DNA of 44,106 nucleotides. It comes from Minisyncoccota bacterium. Its GTDB lineage: Bacteria > Patescibacteriota > Minisyncoccia > Minisyncoccales > CG1-02-41-26. Location of the stretch: the NCBI GenBank assembly GCA_028718965.1, contig JAQUKS010000004.1, positions 1-44,106 on the forward strand, in the 5' to 3' direction. Under the pieces are notes generated by a model. The model was not told the origin of the DNA, made no database searches, and worked only from the letters and a program-made list of their open reading frames with translations. Of this stretch, positions 38,356-44,106 are shown piece by piece; the first letter of the stretch is position 1; the number at the start of each line of letters is the position of its first letter. A program made the position numbers and the translations under genes.

Positions 38356-41300
38356 ATGCGCGCTGCCGATTTACAAGCTATCAGGATAAAAGTAGCCTCC
38401 TTTGAGGAGATTTTGAGCTGGTCGCACGGTGAGGTCAAAAAGCCCGAGACCATCAATTACCGCACCCAGCGGCCCGAGAAGGACGGGCTTTTTTGCGAAA
38501 AGATTTTCGGCCCGACCAAGGATTTCGAGTGCTATTGCAGCAAGTACAAAGGGATTCGTTTCAAGGGCATTATTTGCGACAGATGCGGCGTTGAGGTTAC
38601 CAAGAGTTCGGTGCGTAGGGAGCGAATGGGCCATATCAAGCTGGCCACGCCGGTTTCGCATATCTGGTTCTTACGGGGGGTCCCTTCGCGGATTGGCATG
38701 GTTTTGGGTTTGCCCTCGCAAAAGCTGGAAAAAGTGATTTATTTTGCCGCTTATATCATCACTAAGGTTGATGAACAGGCCAAAGCCAGTTTGCTCAAAG
38801 AGCTGGATGAGGAATTTAAGAATAAGAGCCAGAACATCAAGAAACAGGCAAAAGATAAGAATAAAATATCCAGCCCCGAGCAGGATAAACTCAAAGAGAC
38901 TTATCTTAGTCGCAAGCAGGAGATTTCATCTCTGGAGCCGTTGGCCATTCTTTCAGAAGCCCAGTATCGGGAATACATTTCCCGCTATGGAGAGATTTTC
39001 GAGGCAGGCACCGGGGCTGAAACCGTCAGGACTCTTTTTGAAAAAATCGATTTGAAAAAAGAAATCGCTATTTTGCGCGAAAGAGCGGAAAACGAGATAG
39101 GGGCGGCGCGCAAGAAAACGCTGGCCGGGTTGCGTTTGGCCGAAGGTATGCAAAAAGCCGGGTTGCGTCCGGAATGGATGATCATGACCGTTCTGCCGGT
39201 ATTGCCCCCTGACTTGCGTCCGATGGTGCAGTTGGACGGTGGAAGATATGCTTCTTCGGATTTGAACGACCTTTATCGCAGGGTAATCAACCGCAACAAC
39301 CGCTTGAAATATCTTTTGGAAATCGCCGCTCCGGACGTGATTGTCCGGAACGAAAAGCGTATGCTCCAGGAGGCAGTAGACGCTTTGATGGATAATAAGA
39401 TGAGAAAAAGCCAGATGGTAACGGCCACAACCGGAGGCAAAAGGGTTTTGAAATCATTGGCTGATATCTTGAGCGGCAAGCAGGGCAGATTCAGAAAAAA
39501 TTTGCTGGGTAAGCGCGTTGATTATTCCGGCCGTTCGGTAATCGCGCCCGGACCTGAATTCCAGCTGTTCCAGTGCGGTATTCCCAAGGTTATGGCCCTG
39601 GAGCTTTTCCGGCCGTTTGTCATTAAAAAACTTTTGGAAAAAGAACTGGCCTATAACATCAGGGGCGCGGCGCGTTTGATTGAAGAGGCCGTGGATGAGG
39701 TTTGGGCTTGTTTGGAAGAAGTAGTGGAAGGCAAATTAGTGCTTTTGAATAGGGCCCCTACCCTGCATCGCCTGGGTATTCAGGCATTTGAGCCCAAACT
39801 GATCGAAGGAGAGGCTATCAAGCTGCATCCGATGGTTTGCGCTCCTTTTAACGCTGATTTCGACGGCGACCAGATGGCTGTGCACGTTCCTTTGTCCGAT
39901 GCGGCCCAGGAGGAAGCTGTTAATCTGATGCTATCGGCGAAAAACATCCTGAAGCCCGCCGACGGTTTGCCTATCGTTACCCCGGCCAAAGATATGATTT
40001 TGGGATGTTATTATCTCACTGGCATAGATGAAGGCGGTCTGGGCGAGGGTATGATTTTTAGCTCTCTTGAAGAAACCATTATGGCCGAACAAATGGGCGT
40101 TTTGGGCCTGCGCTCAAAAATCAAGGTTTTGATGCCGAAACGTCAAGACAGCGATAAAAAATCAAAAGCGAAAAGCAGCCGCGGTGAGGAAACCGAGCTG
40201 ATTGAAACGACCTGCGGCCGTTTGATATTCAATCAGGCGCTACCGGAGGATTCTCCTTTTTTCAACGACCAGGTTACTTCCAAGAAAGTTTCCAAAATTC
40301 TAAGCCGGCTCGTGGAAAGTCATTCTTTGGAGGATATTCAAAAAACACTGGACAGAATCAAGGACATCGGCTTTGAATACGCTACTCGATCTGGAGTGAG
40401 CTGGGGTATGGATGATTTGATTGTGCCCAAAGGAAAAGAATCTTTAATGAAAGAAGCCGAAGTTGAGGTGGAAAAAATCGAGGCGCATTATAAGAAAGGA
40501 TTTTTATCGCGCCAGGAGCGCAGCAACAAACTGATTGAAATCTGGCAAAAGGCAAAAGCCCAGATTGAAAAAATGATTCCCGATGCCTTGCCCAAGGACG
40601 GTCCGGTATTTTCCATGATCAACTCGGGAGCGAGAGGTTCCTGGGCCCAGCCCGTGCAGATGGCTGGTATGAAGGGCCTGGTAACGTCGCCTTCGGGCCG
40701 CATTATCGAGATGCCTGTAAAGAGTTCGTTTAAAGAGGGTTTTGGCATCCTGGAGTATTTTATTTCCACGCACGGCGCGAGAAAAGGCACCTCCGACACT
40801 GCTTTGAGAACCTCGGCCTCGGGTTATCTTACCCGTCGGCTTGTTGACGTCGTGCACGAAATGATTATCTCTGACAAGGATTGCCATGACCAGGACGGCC
40901 TGGAGGTTTTGAGAAAGGAAGCGAGCGACATCGGCCAGGATTTTCGCTTTAAAATCGTGGGACGGGTTGTTTTGGAAGATATAAAGAATCCCGAAACCAA
41001 GAAAACCATTGTTGAAAAGGGTGAAATTATCAGCTGGCAGGCGGCCAATGAAATCGACGAATTGAAAATCGAGAAATTGAAAGTCCGTTCTCCTTTGACC
41101 TGCAAGAACGCCCGCCGGGTTTGCCAGATGTGCTATGGCTGGGATATGGGTCGCAACACCCTTGTCCAGCTGGGCGAGGCCGTGGGTATTGTTGCCGCCC
41201 AGTCCATCGGCGAGCCGGGCACCCAGTTGACCATGAGAACTTTCCATACCGGAGGCGTGTCCGGAGCGAGCGATATTACGCGGGGCTTGCCGCGCATCGA

Positions 41301-42012
41301 AGAGATTTTTGAATCGCGTATTCCCAAGGGCGAAGGCACCTTGACTTTGAATAAGGGCAGAGTGCAGGAAGTTGATTTGGAAAAGGGCATTATAAAAATA
41401 CAGGTTATTGAAAAGAAAACAGCCAAGGCGAAAACAACCTCCAAGAAGAAAACCAAAGACGGGGACGTGGTGGAATACCGCATTCCCCTGGAAACCGAGG
41501 TTTACGTGAAAAAAGGCGATATGGTCGAGGCGGGTCAGGCGCTGTGCCAGGGCAGTCTGGATTTGAAAAAATTGTTCAAGACCATTGGGTTACTGGCCAC
41601 TCAAAGATATATTCTGCGCGAGATTCAGAGGATCTACACCGCCGAGGGCATCAACATCCACGACAAGCATATTGAAATCGTGGTCAAGCAGATGTTCTCC
41701 CGGCTAAGGGTTGTCGACCCGGGCGACGGGCCCTGGGTAATCGGCCAGATTGTTTCCTTGGCTGAATTCGATGACATTCAAAAAGACCTGATTAAAAACA
41801 AAAAGAAGCCTGCCAAAGGCCGCCGGATTATTCTGGGCATCTCGCGGGTTGCCTTAACCTCGGACAGCTTTTTATCAGCAGCTTCTTTCCAGGAAACATC
41901 GCGTATTTTGATTAAATCTGCTTTGGAAGGCCGAGAGGACCATCTCAACGGCCTCAAAGAAAACGTAATCCTGGGCCGCCTGATACCCGCCGGCACCGGA
42001 TTCAGAGGATAA
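38356..42012 (+). CDS. rpoC: RNA polymerase beta' subunit RpoC
   Basis: This 1218 aa subunit carries the catalytic Mg site. Landmarks: N-terminal zinc site (ECYCSKYKG...ICDRCGVEVT), clamp and rudder (RFRKNLLGKRVDYSGRSVI), the catalytic loop NADFDGDQMAVHVP, bridge and trigger-loop regions (GLVTSPSGRIIEMP, AARKGTSDTAL-like GARKGTSDTAL), the second zinc site (CKNARRVCQMCYGWD), and GEAVGIVAAQSIGEPGTQLTMRTFHTGG. A Lys-rich insertion near residue 1020 (KKTAKAKTTSKKKTK) and one near 595 (QDSDKKSKAKSS) are lineage-specific. Co-transcribed with rpoB, ending at a clear terminator. Confidence 0.98.
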   Translation: MRAADLQAIRIKVASFEEILSWSHGEVKKPETINYRTQRPEKDGLFCEKIFGPTKDFECYCSKYKGIRFKGIICDRCGVEVTKSSVRRERMGHIKLATPVSHIWFLRGVPSRIGMVLGLPSQKLEKVIYFAAYIITKVDEQAKASLLKELDEEFKNKSQNIKKQAKDKNKISSPEQDKLKETYLSRKQEISSLEPLAILSEAQYREYISRYGEIFEAGTGAETVRTLFEKIDLKKEIAILRERAENEIGAARKKTLAGLRLAEGMQKAGLRPEWMIMTVLPVLPPDLRPMVQLDGGRYASSDLNDLYRRVINRNNRLKYLLEIAAPDVIVRNEKRMLQEAVDALMDNKMRKSQMVTATTGGKRVLKSLADILSGKQGRFRKNLLGKRVDYSGRSVIAPGPEFQLFQCGIPKVMALELFRPFVIKKLLEKELAYNIRGAARLIEEAVDEVWACLEEVVEGKLVLLNRAPTLHRLGIQAFEPKLIEGEAIKLHPMVCAPFNADFDGDQMAVHVPLSDAAQEEAVNLMLSAKNILKPADGLPIVTPAKDMILGCYYLTGIDEGGLGEGMIFSSLEETIMAEQMGVLGLRSKIKVLMPKRQDSDKKSKAKSSRGEETELIETTCGRLIFNQALPEDSPFFNDQVTSKKVSKILSRLVESHSLEDIQKTLDRIKDIGFEYATRSGVSWGMDDLIVPKGKESLMKEAEVEVEKIEAHYKKGFLSRQERSNKLIEIWQKAKAQIEKMIPDALPKDGPVFSMINSGARGSWAQPVQMAGMKGLVTSPSGRIIEMPVKSSFKEGFGILEYFISTHGARKGTSDTALRTSASGYLTRRLVDVVHEMIISDKDCHDQDGLEVLRKEASDIGQDFRFKIVGRVVLEDIKNPETKKTIVEKGEIISWQAANEIDELKIEKLKVRSPLTCKNARRVCQMCYGWDMGRNTLVQLGEAVGIVAAQSIGEPGTQLTMRTFHTGGVSGASDITRGLPRIEEIFESRIPKGEGTLTLNKGRVQEVDLEKGIIKIQVIEKKTAKAKTTSKKKTKDGDVVEYRIPLETEVYVKKGDMVEAGQALCQGSLDLKKLFKTIGLLATQRYILREIQRIYTAEGINIHDKHIEIVVKQMFSRLRVVDPGDGPWVIGQIVSLAEFDDIQKDLIKNKKKPAKGRRIILGISRVALTSDSFLSAASFQETSRILIKSALEGREDHLNGLKENVILGRLIPAGTGFRG

Positions 42013-42022
42013 TTCGTTTTTT

Positions 42023-42055
42023 AACCGCCCCTTTCTACGGGGCGGTTTGTTTTTG
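42023..42055 (+). terminator. Terminator of rpoBC
   Basis: AACCGCCCC / GGGGCGGTT, nine pairs with a 7-nt loop, then TGTTTTT. It is GC-rich and strong. Confidence 0.9.
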
Positions 42056-42090
42056 GACGCCGTGTTTCCCGGCACCTGGGGAAAACTTTT

Positions 42091-42120
42091 TTGACTGTAC
42101 GCTCTGATGTACACTATAAT
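42091..42120 (+). promoter_or_regulatory. Promoter of the toxin-antitoxin pair
   Basis: TTGACT (42091-42096) and TATAAT (42115-42120) with an 18-bp spacer that carries the palindrome below. Confidence 0.75.
42096..42113 (+). promoter_or_regulatory. Putative operator inside the TA promoter
   Basis: TGTAC-N8-GTACA lies between the -35 and -10 boxes. A dimer bound here would block RNA polymerase, the standard autoregulation of Phd/YefM-type antitoxins. Binding is inferred. Confidence 0.5.
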
Positions 42121-42144
42121 GGAAGTGCATCGCTGTGACATTTT

Positions 42145-42495
42145 ATGAATAAAAAACTGGAAAAAATATTGCCAGCCAGCGAAGCGAGAAGGAATTTCTT
42201 CGCCATCCTGCGCGATGCTCAAAACCCCGGTTGCGTCTATACCATAACGCTTGATGGCCGTCCCAAGGCAGTAGTTCTTTCCAGCAAAACCTATGATGCC
42301 TGGAAAGAAACCATAAGCATTGTCAAAGACGGCTGTCTGGCCAAAGGTATCCGGAAGGCCCAAAAAGAAGTTGATTTCGGGGATTATTTCGTCTTGGACG
42401 AAATTCTCAAAGAAAATGGCTATGTCCTCTGCGATGAACAAAAACGAAAATATTCGGTTCGTGCGCCTGGCAAGAAGCGTGGGAAAAAGCCTTAA
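42145..42495 (+). CDS. Phd/YefM-family antitoxin
   Basis: This 116 aa protein begins EKILPASEARRNFFAILRDAQ, matching the Phd/YefM pattern (I-x-x-S-E-A-R-x-x-L-x-x-L), then TITLDGRPKAVVLSSKTYDAW, the typical strand and helix of the DNA-binding domain. The C-terminal half is charged and probably unfolded until it wraps the toxin; KRGKKP ends the chain. It likely represses its own promoter through the TGTAC palindrome. It overlaps the toxin ORF by about 62 bases in another frame, so the two are translationally linked. It is longer than usual (about 80-90 aa). Confidence 0.88.
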   Translation: MNKKLEKILPASEARRNFFAILRDAQNPGCVYTITLDGRPKAVVLSSKTYDAWKETISIVKDGCLAKGIRKAQKEVDFGDYFVLDEILKENGYVLCDEQKRKYSVRAPGKKRGKKP

Positions 42496-42670
42496 TACTA
42501 TGCCCCAGCCTATGCGCAGGTTGATTTTGGCTTCGCTGCTTGAACTCGCTTCCAATCCATCGCTGGGCGAGCCCCTCCAAGGCTTCAAAGGAAAATACTG
42601 CCTTGTTGTTCATCCTTATCGCATAGTTTATAAAAAATCGGGCGATAGGATTTCTGTTTTGGGCATTTAG
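42434..42670 (+). CDS. RelE/ParE-family toxin
   Basis: The 78 aa reading from ATG 42434 (MNKNENIRFVRLARSVGKSLNTMP) matches the RelE/ParE start. The ORF track opens further up (42320), which is antitoxin coding sequence in another frame; ATG 42422 is an alternative. RRLILASLLELASNPSLGEPLQGFKGKYCLVVHPYRIVYKK and a final VLGI strand match the family core (NP...PLxGxxGxYRxRxGDYRIVYxV). The end is short: the C-terminal H-R after VLxI is missing, as in ParE-type or truncated forms. RelE toxins cleave ribosome-bound mRNA; ParE inhibit gyrase. Which applies is not clear. Confidence 0.8.
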   Translation: MNKNENIRFVRLARSVGKSLNTMPQPMRRLILASLLELASNPSLGEPLQGFKGKYCLVVHPYRIVYKKSGDRISVLGI

Positions 42671-42681
42671 CCCGTTTATTT

Positions 42682-43374
42682 ATGTCCGGCCAACCAAAGA
42701 CCGCTTGCAAAATCAAAGAGCTTCCCCTTGCGGAGCGGCCACGGGAAAAACTGATTGAAAAAGGCGCGAAAAATTTGAAAGACAGCGAGCTTTTGGCTAT
42801 TATGCTGGGTTCGGGAGTAAAAGGGAAAAACGCGCTGGCCCTGGCCGAGGAAATCTTAAGCGATTATCCGAAAAAGAAGCTACTTAATCTGGATTTTCAG
42901 AAACTCTCGGCGCTTAAGAGTATTGGCGAGGCTAAGGCCTGCGTGATTTTGGCGGCTCAGGAGCTCGTAAAAAGAGCTTTGGCTGTAAAAGAAGATACCT
43001 TGCCTTTTATCAGCAACATCAACGACATTATCGCCCAGGCAGCTTATTTGAGGGAGAAGCAGCGGGAGCATTTTTTAGTTTTGTATCTCAACGGCCGGGG
43101 CGAGATGATTTACAAAAAGCCCATGTTCGTGGGCACCCTGAACGCCAACCTGGTTCACCCGCGGGAAATTTTCGCCTTGGCTTTGAGGCAAAACGCTGCC
43201 GCGGTGGTTTTTGTGCATAACCACCCCTCGGGCAACCCTGAGCCATCTGAAAGTGATTTGACGATAAACAAGCAGCTGGTGGAGGCGGGCAAGATTATGG
43301 GCATCGCGGCGGTCGACCATATTATTTTAACTAAAAATAAATTCGTCAGCTTCAAACAAAGGCGGCTGATGTGA
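42682..43374 (+). CDS. radC: RadC/JAB-domain protein (UPF0758)
   Basis: This 230 aa protein has an N-terminal helix-hairpin-helix part (RPREKLIEKGAKNLKDSELLAIMLGSGVKGKNAL and LSALKSIGEAKACVILAAQELVKRA) and the JAB/MPN metalloprotease-like domain with EHFLVLYLNGRG, VFVHNHPSGNPEPSESDLTINKQL, ending AVDHIILTKNKFVSFKQRRLM. The JAMM residues (HxH, S, D) are present. The name RadC is historical; a general repair role is doubtful, and such genes often lie near mobile or defence genes. It begins 11 bases after the toxin gene and may be co-expressed. Confidence 0.95.
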   Translation: MSGQPKTACKIKELPLAERPREKLIEKGAKNLKDSELLAIMLGSGVKGKNALALAEEILSDYPKKKLLNLDFQKLSALKSIGEAKACVILAAQELVKRALAVKEDTLPFISNINDIIAQAAYLREKQREHFLVLYLNGRGEMIYKKPMFVGTLNANLVHPREIFALALRQNAAAVVFVHNHPSGNPEPSESDLTINKQLVEAGKIMGIAAVDHIILTKNKFVSFKQRRLM

Positions 43375-43383
43375 TATTTTTTT

Positions 43384-43857
43384 ATGCTGCGGGAAATACA
43401 AACAATCAATTTTTTCGTTCTGCGCGAGGGTGGCAGAAGCGCCGGTTGTTCCGGCGACGAAGACAGCGATTTCTACAAGCCGGTCTTTATTTTTAGCAAA
43501 ACGAACGAGCAGAAAGAGATTGAGGAAATCAAATCAAGGTTTTTGATAGAATTGATGGAAAAATACGGCTACCAGACCGAAGAGATTACCTTTGACGCCG
43601 GGTTCGGACTGGGTATGTTCGATTTCGCCGGCTTGATTGTCTGGCAGAAAAACGCTCCCTATATCATAGCTGATTTTTTAAGTAAAAACGCCCCCAAGGA
43701 ACAGACACAAAAAGCCAAAAAAAGGCTGTTGGATAAAGCCAAAACATTCGGGGTCGAGTTCGCCGTTCTGGTCAAGGGGGACAAGCGGAAGGCATTTATG
43801 GTCGCCGGGCAAACGATTCGTCCGGCCCGGATTCCCAAAAAAGAAAAGCAGTCGTGA
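43384..43857 (+). CDS. Hypothetical protein with degenerate HsdR-N/PD-(D/E)xK-like core
   Basis: This 157 aa protein includes EIKSRFLIELMEKYGYQTEEI and FDFAGLIVWQKNAPYIIADFLSK, arranged like the N-terminal domain of type I restriction R subunits (fixed helix, D strand, then E-x-K strand). The expected Glu-x-Lys after the hydrophobic strand reads ADFL, so the catalytic lysine appears lost. It ends with an AVLVKGDKRKAFMVAGQ strand. It starts nine bases after radC and likely shares its transcript. It could be a dead nuclease fold, a DNA-binding protein or unrelated. Low confidence in the family; the gene itself looks real. Confidence 0.6.
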   Translation: MLREIQTINFFVLREGGRSAGCSGDEDSDFYKPVFIFSKTNEQKEIEEIKSRFLIELMEKYGYQTEEITFDAGFGLGMFDFAGLIVWQKNAPYIIADFLSKNAPKEQTQKAKKRLLDKAKTFGVEFAVLVKGDKRKAFMVAGQTIRPARIPKKEKQS

Positions 43858-43878
43858 TGCCTTTATTGCTTCTTAGGC

Positions 43879-43906
43879 TTGAGAATATCCGGAGCGTTGG
43901 TATAAT
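43879..43906 (+). promoter_or_regulatory. Promoter of the terminal pilin gene
   Basis: TTGAGA (43879-43884) and the extended -10 TGG-TATAAT (TATAAT 43901-43906), spacer 16 bp. ATG follows at 43947, leader about 35 nt. Confidence 0.6.
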
Positions 43907-43946
43907 AAAAATATATAAAAGGCAGCTTTAAGCGTAGCAAATTATT

Positions 43947-44106
43947 ATGTTTTTTTCACGTAACAAATTTTTCCGGCGTCATCAAGCCTTCACCCTCATC
44001 GAACTCCTTGTCGTAATAGCCATCATCGGCATCTTAGCCTCCATTGTAATCGTGTCCTTTCCCACCGCCACCCAGAAAGCCAGGCTGGCCAAGACTCTCT
44101 CCTGGG
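43947..44106 (+). CDS. Type IV pilin, third copy, 3' partial
   Basis: The frame runs to the window end (53 codons seen) and was below the ORF-track cutoff. It starts [20 protein letters not shown]: a longer basic leader and an atypical cleavage site with Ala before Phe (A/F instead of G/F). The helix [20 protein letters not shown] then continues with [14 protein letters not shown]. It shares the protein but not the DNA of the 10.6-11.2 kb pilins (CTCATCGAACTCCTT versus TTAATTGAGCTATTG), so it is an older paralogue. The gene continues beyond the window. Confidence 0.88.
   Translation, partial: MFFSRNKFFRRHQAFTLIELLVVIAIIGILASIVIVSFPTATQKARLAKTLSW

Noticed and set aside
40504-41247. 247-aa minus-strand ORF inside rpoC
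   Set aside because: It lies completely inside rpoC and mirrors its codon pattern; no independent start signal or domain.
1-44106. tRNA, rRNA, insertion sequence or prophage genes
   Set aside because: No tRNA T-loop or cloverleaf, no rRNA segments, no transposase, integrase or phage structural motifs were seen on either strand by reading.

Overview
The window looks like a chromosomal segment of an ultra-small, reduced-genome bacterium of the Candidate Phyla Radiation (Patescibacteria), most likely a parcubacterium. This is inference. It rests on a complete type IV pilus locus with the very uniform pilin N-terminus [19 protein letters not shown], compact RpoB (1076 aa) and RpoC (1218 aa), many small single-pass exported proteins rich in Cys or Ser/Thr, peptidoglycan-binding plus cohesin or dockerin surface proteins, very tight gene packing, and an almost complete lack of Shine-Dalgarno motifs. 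TGA is used as a normal stop in many genes (often in ATGA overlaps), so the code is standard and not the Gracilibacteria/SR1 TGA=Gly code. No tRNA, rRNA, CRISPR array, insertion sequence or phage module was recognised.

Layout. 1-2.6 kb: the 3' end of an HExxH protein, a small anchored Cys protein and a protein with two nucleotidyltransferase cores, ending at a terminator facing comF (minus strand). 3.4-14.4 kb: a full type IV pilus cluster: pilM, a pilN-like gene interrupted by an in-frame TGA, pilO, a pilP-position protein, pilB, a lone receiver-domain regulator, pilT, pilC, two pilins sharing 119 identical bases, pilD and four minor pseudopilins (FimT/PilV/PilW/PilX-like). 14.4-18 kb: ligA, a Cys-rich anchored protein, speD and a FAM173-like methyltransferase. 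17.9-18.35 kb is non-coding, with a possible small-RNA unit. 18.35-23.3 kb: EamA transporter, PurD-like ATP-grasp ligase, YkgJ-type Cys-cluster protein, a multi-pass histidine kinase and its receiver. 23.3-25 kb: rodA-like SEDS gene and an ITPase-family gene. 25.0-28.5 kb: a T-box leader with an apparently ultrashort Stem I and a CCC (Pro) specifier, controlling proB-proC-proA. 28.5-34.8 kb: accessory and surface genes: a frameshifted anchored protein, a radical-SAM remnant, a secreted 13/14-Asp-box double beta-propeller with a DUF11 tail, a dockerin protein, a PrsW-like protease and a cohesin/peptidoglycan-binding protein. 35-42 kb: rpoB-rpoC behind a strong promoter. 42.1-43.9 kb: a Phd/RelE-type toxin-antitoxin pair with a palindrome inside its promoter, radC, and a degenerate nuclease-like gene. 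The window ends inside another pilin gene.

How the parts work together. The pilus cluster is nearly self-sufficient: assembly platform PilM/N/O/C, motors PilB/PilT, peptidase PilD, major and minor pilins. A receiver protein lies between the two motor genes. The proline operon is complete from glutamate and appears to be sensed through uncharged tRNA-Pro, which is notable in a lineage usually poor in amino-acid synthesis. The cohesin and dockerin genes, with the large propeller, suggest a small cell-surface complex. The most interesting items are the T-box architecture, the cohesin-dockerin neighbourhood, the recoded or broken pilN, the recent pilin duplication or conversion, two DnaA-box-like 9-mers placed 4-5 bp upstream of -35 boxes, and the unassigned EamA/ATP-grasp/YkgJ/two-component cluster.
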